A stretch of DNA of 46,210 bases from Promethearchaeota archaeon (GCA_016933055.1 JAFGBS010000026.1:1-46210), one strand, 5' to 3'. Positions 17,909 through 27,101 are shown, counted from the first letter of the stretch. Made by a program: numbers and translations. Notes: generated by a model from the sequence alone, not told the origin.

Positions 17909-17931
17909 ACATCTATGAGATAGGTAGATGT
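17909..17931. promoter_or_regulatory. Inverted repeat just upstream of the SIR2-TPR start
   Basis: Perfect 7-bp arms ACATCTA and TAGATGT around a 9-nt spacer, ending 12 nt before the ATG at 17944. It overlaps ATCAACATCTAT, the same core as the 5' end of the dispersed repeat family. It may be an operator, a leader hairpin covering the ribosome site, or a repeat relic. Confidence 0.45.
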
Positions 17932-17943
17932 CTTCTGGATATT

Positions 17944-20412
17944 ATGATTGCAAACACCAAAAATTTATATCGGTTTCCTATAAATGCAAGCTTAATGACC
18001 AATGACTCTCCTTTGTATGAGAAAATCGAAGTACCGATTAAGAGTTTATTTCCTCTTGACAGAAACTATGCATTTTTAGCCGGTGCTGGAATTTCGATGG
18101 ATTCACCCTCCGATATGCCCTCAGCAAAACAGATGGTGATCCAATTGCTGAAATTGGTAGCACCAGAGGAGGAAGTGCATAATATTCTCCAATTGGATTC
18201 TTTACGCTTCGTAACGGTCGTGGAACTTATCCAAAATATTATTGATATGGATTTGAGGTTTTTAGATTATATGGAGCTAATAACCACTCCTAATCTTATC
18301 CATTTCTTCTTATCCCGATTAATTGTAAAAGGACATTCAATTGTAACTACAAATTTTGACTATTTGCTTGAATATGCCCTCAAACAAATCCTCCCTGCCC
18401 CAAAATACAAAAATATTCGGATTTTTGCCACAAAACAAAATTATATCGATGGGTCATTAAAACCCGAAATACTGCAAAATGCTTACAATCTCGTTAAAAT
18501 TCATGGTTCAAAACGAAATGTTATCACTATTACTGCCATACAGGATTCTATTGTCACCACAACCAGTGCTTTGGGTAGTGATCGGTCAGAGGAGGATACT
18601 TTTCTAATTAACTCTAACAAAAAAGATGTTATATATTCTCTAATGAAAGATCGCACATTAGTAGTCGTAGGATATTCTGGAAATGATGATTTTGGCATTT
18701 CGTCCCTAGTTAATGAGCTTCCGTTTCTCTCCCGTGTCATATGGATTGAACACTCAAACCAAGATAAATTTGAGATTCTCCGTTTCAGAAAACTACCTGT
18801 AAATGAAGATGAGGAGAACTATGTAGAAAATCAAAATAAGTCTCATCCCCCATTAGATCTCCTATTATCCAATCTACACATGAAACATGGATATGAGACG
18901 TTATTAATACGAGGTAATACAAAGATCTTAATTCAACATCATTTATGGTCTATTTTTCACCCCGACGTTCCTGCAGAAATTCATCCCCCAAGTTCTGGTC
19001 AACTCAACACAAGTTTTAATGATTTTGTTTTAAAACAATATAGAACAATAACTGGAACACAAAAATATCTCTTTGGTACGCAATTATTTTTCAAACTCAA
19101 ACAAATTCCCGCAGCAGTTCGTTGTGCACGTAGAGGTTTAGCATCTGCATCAATTACTGATGCACTAGCGGCTAAGTCAACGTTTTTGACCCTTCTCGGT
19201 TTATCTTATCAACTTCAAGAAGAGCACAAAAAAGCCTTAGATTTTTATAGTCGCGCTTTGCTTGTGAATAAAGAACTGGGAAACATTCCGGCTCAAGCTT
19301 CTCTCTTGAATAATATTGGTTCTGTATATAGGGAACTGAGAATATATGAAAAAGCCATTTCACATCATGAATTAGCTTTGAGAATCTGTGAAGAATTAGG
19401 AGATGTATCGGGGAAAATAACAGCTTTAGACAACTTGGGGCGCGTCCACGAGAAACACGGACAATATCAAAAAGCCAAGGATTATTATATCACAGCATTA
19501 GATTTCGCAGACAAGACTGGTGACCTCGAACGGAAAGTAATACTCCACAATAATATCGGGAAAATAATTAGCTCAGAGGATCCTAATACAGCAATCTTAC
19601 ACTATAAAAACGCATTGAAAGTTACGGAACTGTTAGGGGATTTACAAGGACAGAATATTTTATATAACAATATAGGCGCAGTTCTTCAGGAAAAAGGAGA
19701 TTTGGAGACTGCTATTTCTATGTTTAAAAAAACCGCCTTATTAGCCGAAAAGCTGGGGAGTATGTCGAAAAAAGCAGAGGCGTTAAGCAATCTTGGTTCA
19801 GTGTATCTCATTCGAAGTGATCTTGAAAAATCTGTGGAATATTTCAAGGAAGCAAGTATATTAGAAGAAAATCTTGGTAATCCAAAGTTAGCGGGTTTAT
19901 ATTACAACAAGATTGGAATCATAATGCAAAAAACCGGAAAACTTGAGAAAGCAATTGAATTCTATAAAAAAGCTCTGTTGAAGTTCGAATCCATTGCAGA
20001 TATGCATAATATCGCAATTATTTTAAGTAAATTAGGGGATTGCACTATTACCAAGAAGCAATACACAGAAGCGATTAGATATTTTCAGTGGGCGAGGAAA
20101 TTATATGCTTCCCCCGAATTGGATGATTTGGAAAATTATGCAGCAATTACAAATAACCTCGCAAAATGTTATGAAAATATTGGTAAACATACAGAAGCCT
20201 TAAGATATTATGAGGAAACTTTGGAAATACATGAAGAACTAGGAGATATTAAGCAAATCGCTGTGGATTTTTTTAATATCGGCAAAATTCAGCAACTCCA
20301 AGAGCATCTTCCAATTGCGGTGGATAATCTACGAAAAGCTCTAGACTTGTTTTCCCAACTGGGGATGGAAGACCAAGTAAAATCAATTCAACATCTACTC
20401 AATACATTATAA
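17944..20412 (+). CDS. SIR2-TPR protein, probable NAD-consuming immune/stress effector
   Basis: 822-residue cytosolic protein. Residues about 35-300 form a SIR2-like domain: AFLAGAGIS (47-51 the NAD loop), VTTNFDYLLE (N137 candidate catalytic), NLVKIHGS (H187 candidate catalytic) and VVGYSGNDDFG (242-251). From about 375 to 822 it has ten or eleven tandem 40-residue TPR units of the A..NNIG..Y....Y.kAI..y..AL.i.eeLGD type. SIR2 domains fused to repeat domains often deplete NAD in anti-phage defence (ThsA, DSR-type families); no protein deacetylase zinc Cys cluster is seen. TPRs would sense a trigger. A membrane protein gene starts 19 nt after its stop. Defence is inferred from architecture, not shown. 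Confidence 0.85.
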   Translation: MIANTKNLYRFPINASLMTNDSPLYEKIEVPIKSLFPLDRNYAFLAGAGISMDSPSDMPSAKQMVIQLLKLVAPEEEVHNILQLDSLRFVTVVELIQNIIDMDLRFLDYMELITTPNLIHFFLSRLIVKGHSIVTTNFDYLLEYALKQILPAPKYKNIRIFATKQNYIDGSLKPEILQNAYNLVKIHGSKRNVITITAIQDSIVTTTSALGSDRSEEDTFLINSNKKDVIYSLMKDRTLVVVGYSGNDDFGISSLVNELPFLSRVIWIEHSNQDKFEILRFRKLPVNEDEENYVENQNKSHPPLDLLLSNLHMKHGYETLLIRGNTKILIQHHLWSIFHPDVPAEIHPPSSGQLNTSFNDFVLKQYRTITGTQKYLFGTQLFFKLKQIPAAVRCARRGLASASITDALAAKSTFLTLLGLSYQLQEEHKKALDFYSRALLVNKELGNIPAQASLLNNIGSVYRELRIYEKAISHHELALRICEELGDVSGKITALDNLGRVHEKHGQYQKAKDYYITALDFADKTGDLERKVILHNNIGKIISSEDPNTAILHYKNALKVTELLGDLQGQNILYNNIGAVLQEKGDLETAISMFKKTALLAEKLGSMSKKAEALSNLGSVYLIRSDLEKSVEYFKEASILEENLGNPKLAGLYYNKIGIIMQKTGKLEKAIEFYKKALLKFESIADMHNIAIILSKLGDCTITKKQYTEAIRYFQWARKLYASPELDDLENYAAITNNLAKCYENIGKHTEALRYYEETLEIHEELGDIKQIAVDFFNIGKIQQLQEHLPIAVDNLRKALDLFSQLGMEDQVKSIQHLLNTL

Positions 20413-20431
20413 ACATCTAGGAATACGGAAT

Positions 20432-21346
20432 ATGATCTGGAATTATCTAATTGCTATCTTTATGGGAATTTGGAATAGTGTACTAATGAATCTAGCACAA
20501 GCGATGGAACGACATGGTATCGTAATCTTTGACAAAAAAACAAAGTCCCATGCTTCAGAATATCAATCTGAAGAGAAAAAAGGAAAAAAACCCTTAATTT
20601 ATACCATTGGGGTTATTTTAAATCAAACCCCCCCATTATGGATAATGATCTCTAATATATTTGCTCCCTTTACATATTTCACCTCCATGTACGGAATTGG
20701 ATTGATAGTGTTGTTGATCTATTCCGCAAAAATACTTAATGAGAAACTAACTACACGTAAAATTGTGGGAGCTGCAATTTTGATTTTAGGGACAATTACA
20801 TTAGGAATTGATGGAATTTTGCAACCCGAGCTGGATATGTCTGAGATCAATATTATTTCATCGTCCATATTTGTAGGAGGACTTGCTGTATTAGCAATAA
20901 TTCTCATACCTACATCATTGCACACGAAAAAACCGAAAATAATTGGAATTTGCTTTGGATTTATTTGTGGAAGTTTTCAGAGCTTGGATCCCGTCATAAA
21001 AGGGATCGGCCAATCATTTGGTGCGGAGAACACGGGATTTTTTCCCTCCACTCCTATTGGGTGGATAATTTTTTCAGCTAGTTTTCTTGCAGCTACCATT
21101 TCTTTTCTTTTGGCGCAAGTAGGATTCAGTAAAAAGACCGATGCATCGGTACAAGTACCAGTAGCCAATTCATCATTCATCATAATACCGATTCTGATTC
21201 AAGCAATAGCTTTACCGGGTTATTATATTAAAATTCTTACAATAATTGGCGTTACGGTTGTAATTTCTGGAATCCTTTTAATGCAAGTACATCCATTTGT
21301 TGCTTCTTCTCTTCCTTCGTCATCTATATCGAAGGATTCCCTTTAA
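20432..21346 (+). CDS. DMT-superfamily (NIPA/EamA-like) membrane protein
   Basis: 304 residues with about nine transmembrane helices. Segments such as PPLWIMISNIFAPFTYF, LLIYSAKILNEKLTTRKIVG and AAILILGTITLGI match the drug/metabolite transporter fold, with L.E..t.rk..G typical of NIPA and EamA families (magnesium or metabolite transport). A charged loop (about residues 34-52) follows helix 1. Start ATG at 20432 is 19 nt after the SIR2-TPR stop on the same strand, so the two are probably cotranscribed. Its 3' end overlaps the stop of the next, convergent gene by four bases. Confidence 0.78.
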   Translation: MIWNYLIAIFMGIWNSVLMNLAQAMERHGIVIFDKKTKSHASEYQSEEKKGKKPLIYTIGVILNQTPPLWIMISNIFAPFTYFTSMYGIGLIVLLIYSAKILNEKLTTRKIVGAAILILGTITLGIDGILQPELDMSEINIISSSIFVGGLAVLAIILIPTSLHTKKPKIIGICFGFICGSFQSLDPVIKGIGQSFGAENTGFFPSTPIGWIIFSASFLAATISFLLAQVGFSKKTDASVQVPVANSSFIIIPILIQAIALPGYYIKILTIIGVTVVISGILLMQVHPFVASSLPSSSISKDSL

Positions 21347-21804
21347 TCCTCGAAATTTAGCTCATCTCGGTGAAACATGCTCTCAGCGTAATTTAGAAAC
21401 CAAATTTTCTTAGGAGTGAATTCAAGAATCACTCGTTTATGCCTTGGAATTCTGTTAAACACCGGAAATTTCTTCTCCATGATATCAAAATTATCATTAA
21501 ATCCCTCACCCCCATATGTCAAGATATTAGGAGTTGCAGAAACTTGTAATGCTTGTAGATTTTGCACATTTTCTAATGTTATCTCAATGTCTTCATGAAT
21601 TTCATAAAACACGTGTGGATTTTCCTTGATATTTTGGACTTTTTTCGAATTAGGTCTAACAGCCACAATAACAATAAATCCGTCATTCGCATACTCTAAA
21701 GCAGTTGCATCTGGTGTTCCATTTGAACTTGCAGTTGCCATTGTCAAAATTCGATGAGTATTGAGATAATGAAGAACTTTTTGCTTCAATTTATCTTGTT
21801 CCAT
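21343..21804 (-). CDS. Pyridoxamine 5'-phosphate oxidase-like FMN-binding protein
   Basis: 153-residue split-barrel protein. The N-terminus LHYLNTHRILTMATASSNGTPDATALEYA followed by a strand, VRPNSKKVQNIKENPHV and a beta region match the PNPOx-like flavin-reductase fold (HxxxxATxxxxGxPxxxxv, then S.K..Ni..NP.v). Members bind FMN or F420 and have varied substrates, so no specific reaction is claimed. The ATG is preceded by TTGTGAAGAAGA, a GTGA-type ribosome site. Convergent with and overlapping the DMT protein gene by 4 bp. Confidence 0.82.
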   Translation of the reverse strand: MEQDKLKQKVLHYLNTHRILTMATASSNGTPDATALEYANDGFIVIVAVRPNSKKVQNIKENPHVFYEIHEDIEITLENVQNLQALQVSATPNILTYGGEGFNDNFDIMEKKFPVFNRIPRHKRVILEFTPKKIWFLNYAESMFHRDELNFED

Positions 21805-21964
21805 TCTTCTTCACAAATAATAAGGATTTTTGCGGCTTTAAACTGGATTTCATTGATGGGACGTAATATTATCGAATTCACTTGAAATAATATTCGCATA
21901 TGGACAGATTTTTGAACACCAATAGATTTATAGTGAGATATCACCAATCTACAGATGATGAATC

Positions 21965-22144
21965 ATGGGAAAGGAAAATGAAGACGATTATGTCCCAAAA
22001 TATATTAATTTAGAAGCTATATTGAAAATGCTCTTGGAAAAACTTAATCTAGAAATTGATAGTAATGCTAAGAATCTGGTAGCAATTTATTTTGATAAAG
22101 CGATTGAGAAAGCAGCTGCAGAATTATCGACAAAATTTCGGTAA
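21965..22144 (+). CDS. 59-residue helical ORF upstream of the sulfatase
   Basis: A short frame, ATG to TAA, encoding an all-helical protein: YINLEAILKMLLEKLNLEI, then DSNAKNLVAIYFDKAIEKAAAELSTKFR. It ends 12 nt before the sulfatase start, so translational coupling is plausible. The layout of a short helix, a loop and a long amphipathic helix recalls the first two helices of a histone fold, but the third helix is missing. No family is recognised. It may be a small regulator or a chance frame; close spacing and sensible amino-acid composition favour a gene. Confidence 0.45.
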   Translation: MGKENEDDYVPKYINLEAILKMLLEKLNLEIDSNAKNLVAIYFDKAIEKAAAELSTKFR

Positions 22145-22156
22145 GATGGTAATAAA

Positions 22157-23707
22157 ATGACATCTTCTAATCAAAAACCTAACGTATTATTCATAATCTG
22201 CGATGCATTACGTGCTGATTACTTGGGATGTTACGGTAATCCCGACATACAAACTCCGAATATTGATAGATTAGCGAAGCAAGGCATGCGGTTTGTGAAT
22301 TATTACGCTGCAAATCCGATCTGCATGCCTAATAGAGCCTCTTTATTGACTGGGCAATATCCTAACACTCATGGAGTACGCTCAAACGGGATGATTATGG
22401 ATGAAATGATTCCAACACTAGTGAAAACACTAGCTAAACGGGGGTGGCATACCGCTGCAATAGGGAAAATCCATCATCAATTCTGGATGGGATCGACTAG
22501 TCGAAAATATAAATCTGCGGAAGACATTGCCTCATGGGTGATGAAACCCGAACAACAAAAACTATATCCCGTAGCTGAGAACTTTCCCTTACCATATTAT
22601 GGATATGAGGAAGTAGAAGTGGTGAGTGGAAACGGATGTATTTGTTCAGGTCATTATACTAAATGGCTTGAAAAGAAGAATTCAGAAGTTTCTCAAGAAA
22701 TAATAACCCGTTGCTATGATTTTCGTCAACTTTTTGATTTATTCTGTGCACCGATTGCGGAGGAATATAATAGTTCCACTTATATTACTGAACGAACTAT
22801 AGCATTTCTTGACCGAGTAGCAAATAAGAAATATGGAGACAAACCATTTTACCTTCATTGTTCATTTAATGATCCTCACTACCCAATTTATCCTCCTGAT
22901 CGACTACAAGAGAGATATAAAACCAAAGATATGCATTTACCTGAGAATTTTAACGATAAGAACAATCTCAAGAGCCACAAATATTTGAGTAATTTTCTAT
23001 ATACCAATCCAGATGCGTTTTTCAAAAAAGCGTTTCTAAAAGAAACCCATGAAGAAGAATTAAAGAAATTAAAAGCACTTACCCTAGCGAGTATTGCCTA
23101 TGTTGATGAATGTGTCGGAAAAATACTAAAGCATCTTGAAGATGTTGGACAAGCTGATAATACAATCGTCATTTTTACGAGTGATCACGGAGATTTAATG
23201 GGTGATCACGGGTTATTGTTCAAGGGTCCATGTCCCTATGATGGAATTATGAAAATTCCACTAATATGGAGGAATCCCGATATGATTAACTCAGGTATTG
23301 TATGTGATTCCTTTATCAGCTCGGTCGATTATACTCCTACCCTTCTCACCCTCTTAGGGGTAAAACCGAAATTCCATCCTCCTAATATGCAAGGATTTGA
23401 TATGACTCCCTTATTTCAAAATCCGAATAAGGAAATCCGAGAGCACTGTTATATTGAAGCAGATGAGGAAATGAATCCAATGGTCTCTCGTTTGCGTCAT
23501 TTAATAACAAAACAATTCAAATTAACCGTTTATGAAGAAATGCCAGGTTTTGGTGATTTATATGACCGACTTAATGATCCTCTCGAATTAACTAATCTAT
23601 GGGAGCATCCCAATTATCAGAAAATCAGGGTAGAATTGGTGGAAAAATTATTGTTTGAGGTTTTAAAAAATCAATCAAGATTTCCAAGAAGAATTGCAGG
23701 CTCTTGA
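22157..23707 (+). CDS. Sulfatase family hydrolase (formylglycine, Cys type)
   Basis: 516-residue alkaline-phosphatase-superfamily sulfatase. N-terminal PNVLFIICDALRADYLGCYG supplies metal-binding Asp16; ICMPNRASLLTGQYPNTHGV carries the sulfatase signature CxPxR at residues 56-60, where Cys56 would be converted to formylglycine. FTSDHGDLMGDHGL gives the second metal cluster. Hydrolyses a sulfate (or phosphonate) ester; substrate unknown. There is no signal peptide, so it should act in the cytosol. No formylglycine-generating enzyme is in the window. The first metal motif is CDA rather than the usual DD, a mild departure. Confidence 0.9.
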   Translation: MTSSNQKPNVLFIICDALRADYLGCYGNPDIQTPNIDRLAKQGMRFVNYYAANPICMPNRASLLTGQYPNTHGVRSNGMIMDEMIPTLVKTLAKRGWHTAAIGKIHHQFWMGSTSRKYKSAEDIASWVMKPEQQKLYPVAENFPLPYYGYEEVEVVSGNGCICSGHYTKWLEKKNSEVSQEIITRCYDFRQLFDLFCAPIAEEYNSSTYITERTIAFLDRVANKKYGDKPFYLHCSFNDPHYPIYPPDRLQERYKTKDMHLPENFNDKNNLKSHKYLSNFLYTNPDAFFKKAFLKETHEEELKKLKALTLASIAYVDECVGKILKHLEDVGQADNTIVIFTSDHGDLMGDHGLLFKGPCPYDGIMKIPLIWRNPDMINSGIVCDSFISSVDYTPTLLTLLGVKPKFHPPNMQGFDMTPLFQNPNKEIREHCYIEADEEMNPMVSRLRHLITKQFKLTVYEEMPGFGDLYDRLNDPLELTNLWEHPNYQKIRVELVEKLLFEVLKNQSRFPRRIAGS

Positions 23708-23728
23708 ATAAAAAAAAAGATGAGAATT

Positions 23729-24613
23729 TTATGATATGACTCCATTCATCATCTCGAACACTTTGTAAAGACCGTGTGTTCCTAGGTTTTCCAATCCAAC
23801 TGCCATCGCGGCTTTATAGAATTGATACACTAAAGCAAGCCCTGGTAATGATAAATTCATTAAATCTGCTTCCCGAAGTGCAATTTTCATATCCTTTACA
23901 AAATGCTTGATAAAAAATCCGGGGTCAAAATTACCTTTCACGATTCGAGGACCTAGGTTATTGATTGACCAGCATCCTGCAGCACCACTCCCAATCACAT
24001 TTATTACTTCCTGTAAGTCATTTCCTGCTTTATAGGCATATAATAAGGATTCCACTACCCCAATCATCGTTCCTGCAATGAGAATTTGATTGCTCATCTT
24101 GGTGTGCTGACCTGCGCCTGCTTTCCCCATATAGGCGATATTCTTCCCCATATTCTTAAATAAAGGGAGAACTTTATCGTATGTTTCTTTATCTCCCCCT
24201 ATCATGATTGCTAAAGTACCGTTTTTTGCTCCAACATCTCCCCCCGAAACGGGTGCATCTAACGAGGAAACACCTTTTTTCTTTGCATGTTCGTAAATTG
24301 TTTGAGCTAGTGTCGGTTCCGAAGTCGTCATATCCACAACGATTTTTCCTTTGGACGCACCCGCCAGTACACCATCCTTTTCCATGTAAACTTGTTCAAC
24401 GTCTTTCGGAAAACCCACTATGGTGAATATAATATCTGCTTTCTCTGCTACTTCTTTCGAGTTATCGCACCATATTGCACCCAGTTTTAATATCTCCGTT
24501 GCTGTGCTTTTTGTTCGAGTATACACATGCATTTCGTGGCCATCTTTCATAAGATTTGCACACATGCTCTGCCCCATAACACCTAATCCAATAAATCCTA
24601 GTTTCTGTTTCAT
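23729..24613 (-). CDS. Beta-hydroxyacid dehydrogenase (3-hydroxyisobutyrate/tartronate semialdehyde reductase family)
   Basis: 294-residue NAD(P)-dependent enzyme. The Rossmann motif GFIGLGVMGQSMCANL, the substrate motif DAPVSGGDVGAKNGTLAIM and the catalytic Lys in GAGQHTKMSNQI are all present, as is the C-terminal helical dimer domain. YTRT after the second strand suggests NADP preference, since Arg/Thr would hold the 2'-phosphate. Substrate among 3-hydroxyisobutyrate, glyoxylate/succinic semialdehyde and tartronate semialdehyde cannot be decided. Convergent with the sulfatase gene, stop to stop 21 nt. Confidence 0.93.
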   Translation of the reverse strand: MKQKLGFIGLGVMGQSMCANLMKDGHEMHVYTRTKSTATEILKLGAIWCDNSKEVAEKADIIFTIVGFPKDVEQVYMEKDGVLAGASKGKIVVDMTTSEPTLAQTIYEHAKKKGVSSLDAPVSGGDVGAKNGTLAIMIGGDKETYDKVLPLFKNMGKNIAYMGKAGAGQHTKMSNQILIAGTMIGVVESLLYAYKAGNDLQEVINVIGSGAAGCWSINNLGPRIVKGNFDPGFFIKHFVKDMKIALREADLMNLSLPGLALVYQFYKAAMAVGLENLGTHGLYKVFEMMNGVIS

Positions 24614-24693
24614 GAGTTAGCTATCGCTAAATGGATTAAAAATTCTCGTAATTTTAATATGTATGTGTATGTGTATATATTATTGGATATCTC

Positions 24694-24909
24694 ATGACAA
24701 CGAAAACTATCTCCATAAAAAAAGAAGTTTATGATATTTTGATTAGTATGAAGAGAATGAATGAGAGTTTTAGTGATTTATTCCTTCGGTTAGCAGAAAA
24801 AGAAAAACCGATGACTATTATTAAAGATATTATCGGAACGATGGATTTAGGAGATACTGATACCCTTATTCAAGAAATCCATAATCGTTGTGAGGATTGG
24901 CGAGGATGA
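24694..24909 (+). CDS. vapB: VapB-type antitoxin (DUF217-like)
   Basis: 71-residue protein: MTTKTISIKKEVYDILISMK is a ribbon-helix-helix/AbrB-like DNA-binding start, followed by NESFSDLFLRLAEKE typical of archaeal DUF217 antitoxins, and an acidic/aromatic C-terminus that would bind the toxin. Its stop overlaps the toxin start in ATGA (24906-24909), so translation is coupled. The promoter region (24658-24680) has a TATGTG-type simple repeat and TATATATT. Expected to neutralise VapC and repress the operon. Confidence 0.85.
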   Translation: MTTKTISIKKEVYDILISMKRMNESFSDLFLRLAEKEKPMTIIKDIIGTMDLGDTDTLIQEIHNRCEDWRG

Positions 24910-25298
24910 TTGTATTGGATACCGACGTGATAATCAAACTTATTGACAAGAAACACACCCCTTTCCAATCAGTTCTCATAAATAAACTCGAGGAAATTCA
25001 AGATGAAGATATTGTAACTACAGCATTAAATTTGGAGGAACTACTTTATGGGTTGTGTAAACGGAACAAGATTATTGATTTTTCCCATCCCATTTTCCGA
25101 TTGGAGGTTCTTCCCTTTAATGCGGAAACTGCTATGAGGGCAGCACAATTAGAACATTATCTCCAAAAAAAGGGCAAGAAGAAAACTCGAGGAGATATTT
25201 TAATAGCATCCATCGTATTGGAACAAAATGCAACTTTATTTACTTTACATACAAAAAAGTTCGAAGACTTTGAAGATTTATCTCTTGTGAAATTCTAA
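24906..25298 (+). CDS. vapC: VapC-type PIN-domain ribonuclease toxin
   Basis: 130-residue PIN domain RNase. The acidic metal-binding residues are visible: LDTDVIIKLID (first Asp), the Glu in LNLEELLYGL, and the Asp in KTRGDILIASI with a later Thr/Lys segment (LFTLHTKKFEDF). The ATG at 24906 lies in an ATGA overlap with the antitoxin gene; a TTG at 24897 would add three residues but is less likely. Cleaves RNA (often tRNA in this family) when freed from its antitoxin. Confidence 0.9.
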   Translation: MIVLDTDVIIKLIDKKHTPFQSVLINKLEEIQDEDIVTTALNLEELLYGLCKRNKIIDFSHPIFRLEVLPFNAETAMRAAQLEHYLQKKGKKKTRGDILIASIVLEQNATLFTLHTKKFEDFEDLSLVKF

Positions 25299-25364
25299 AA
25301 GACCTAAATTCTCACCTAACAACTATATTATATGCCAAATGAACATATAATAATGTGAAAAATA

Positions 25365-27101
25365 ATGAGTGAAATCGAATCCGAACAGACAGTTTCTGAA
25401 GAACTTCAATTCGTATACAGGAAGGAATTATGGTTTGCGAATCTTATTATTAATTCTACTCAAATTGACATGAAGACTATAGTGCACAAACTTAAAGAAT
25501 TCCTCGTAACTAAGTTGAAAAATCTCACTAAACAAGATATTCCCAATTGTGCTTGGAGCAATGATCTCCAAAAGAAAGTATTGGAGATTGCAAAACACTT
25601 AACTCTCACTATTTCATGGAATCCCGTACTTCTGAACTTCCCCTTTCAAGTAGAAAAATTGACCTATAATCAAGCGGGTTTTCTGGAATTTGATGTGGAA
25701 TATTTTAAGGGAAATTTAGAACGGAAAAGGCAATTAAAACCATGGATTTTACATGAAGTCCCGATATTCATCTTGACTCAGCTGAAGGAATATTTTACTC
25801 AAATTGATTATGTCATAGTCGATAAGGATCCTATGTACATGGTTGCGATTGCAGATCGGACCGAAGAAAGGGGGTTGCGAGTAGAAGTACCTTGGACGAA
25901 TATTGAAATGGAAAGACAAAAAAAATGCATTTTCCAATGGATTTCATTATATTCAGGACGATGGGATGATTTTCGAGATTCTTATTTGGAAAATACTGTG
26001 GAGGGGAATTTGGCTTATCGAAAATCGGAACTTCATTATATTCGAGATGAATCTGCATTTTTTTATATCGCCGAGTCAGATTTCAATGAATTTTTCGAAT
26101 CTTACTATAAATCCCGCATAATTAGAACGATTGGGGAAATCAGAGCGTTTCAAAATGCGATAATTGCCGTAAATAAATCTATCGATGAGTTAAAAACCAA
26201 TATCAATACTGCCGCTTACTTTAAATTGGAAAACGTGACTTTAACACTTTCAAAATTGGAGTATCTCGTGGGTGTGGTGGACAGCAGAATCAGTGAAATA
26301 AAAAATGACTTAGAATCGAACAGATATCGGTATTATAAAAAGGTGCTATTACATCTAGTTGAAATTATGGATATTGAACAGTTATCCGAACAATTACAGA
26401 GCAAAATTAGCCAAATCTCCGAATCCTTACAAAATCGCTATCGTAAAATACAACAAGTAAGTCAAGAACAACTGGAAAAATCTACTTTCTTCCTAAATAT
26501 TCTTTTCGGCCTCGGATTGTTCACTGATATAGTTGCACTAGGAGTAACCTTTGTATTCGCTTTATTCGGTGATCCTGGACTTGAAAATACGATTATATTA
26601 CTTTTATCGGGTATTTTTGGATCAATTTGTTTGATACTCATCTTTTATATTACCCATCGCATCATACGATTGCGAAAAAAGGATTCAGGGAAAAATCCGA
26701 TGCGGACTGTGGATGCAGTTATTATTGATGATAACAATAGAATTTTATTAATAAAAAGAAGATGGGAACCATTTAAAGGAGCTTATGCTCTTCCCGGAGG
26801 ATTTATTGAGCTTGCAGAAGAGCATATCGACGCCTTAGTGCGAGAAACTCGAGAAGAAACGGGTGTGGAATTACAATATGGAGAAATGCAATTCATCAAA
26901 GTATTTGATGACAAGAATCGCGATCCTCGTGGTCCAGTGCATTCATACGCTTATCTTTGTCGAGTGGATGATATTGAAGAACGGACACGTAATTATCATG
27001 ATAAAGGTCGTTTACTAATCATTCATATTAACGATTTAAAAGATTTTAAACTCGCATTTGACCATAGATATATAATCAAAGCGGCATTGAAGCGAGTTTA
27101 G
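25365..27101 (+). CDS. Membrane-anchored Nudix hydrolase with large N-terminal helical region
   Basis: 578 residues. Residues 1-370 are unassigned: a mixed domain, then long helices (about 250-370) with coiled-coil character. Two transmembrane helices follow (about 375-397 and 405-428), joined by a short loop. The C-terminal 130 residues are a Nudix domain: the box GGFIELAEEH...RETREETGV (residues about 477-500) is complete (Gx5Ex7REUxEExGU). Nudix enzymes cleave nucleoside diphosphates linked to other groups. A long helix plus two C-terminal TM segments recalls CorA-type topology, but no GMN motif is seen. The ATG follows TGTGAAAAATA (GTGA-type site). Confidence 0.8.
   Translation: MSEIESEQTVSEELQFVYRKELWFANLIINSTQIDMKTIVHKLKEFLVTKLKNLTKQDIPNCAWSNDLQKKVLEIAKHLTLTISWNPVLLNFPFQVEKLTYNQAGFLEFDVEYFKGNLERKRQLKPWILHEVPIFILTQLKEYFTQIDYVIVDKDPMYMVAIADRTEERGLRVEVPWTNIEMERQKKCIFQWISLYSGRWDDFRDSYLENTVEGNLAYRKSELHYIRDESAFFYIAESDFNEFFESYYKSRIIRTIGEIRAFQNAIIAVNKSIDELKTNINTAAYFKLENVTLTLSKLEYLVGVVDSRISEIKNDLESNRYRYYKKVLLHLVEIMDIEQLSEQLQSKISQISESLQNRYRKIQQVSQEQLEKSTFFLNILFGLGLFTDIVALGVTFVFALFGDPGLENTIILLLSGIFGSICLILIFYITHRIIRLRKKDSGKNPMRTVDAVIIDDNNRILLIKRRWEPFKGAYALPGGFIELAEEHIDALVRETREETGVELQYGEMQFIKVFDDKNRDPRGPVHSYAYLCRVDDIEERTRNYHDKGRLLIIHINDLKDFKLAFDHRYIIKAALKRV

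Noticed and set aside
20384..20402. Further repeat core (CAACATCTACTC) at the end of the SIR2-TPR gene
   Set aside because: Inside coding sequence with a sensible translation; only a short chance match.
24658..24680. TATGTG simple repeat upstream of vapB as a regulatory iteron
   Set aside because: Only about three imperfect units; more likely part of an AT-rich promoter.
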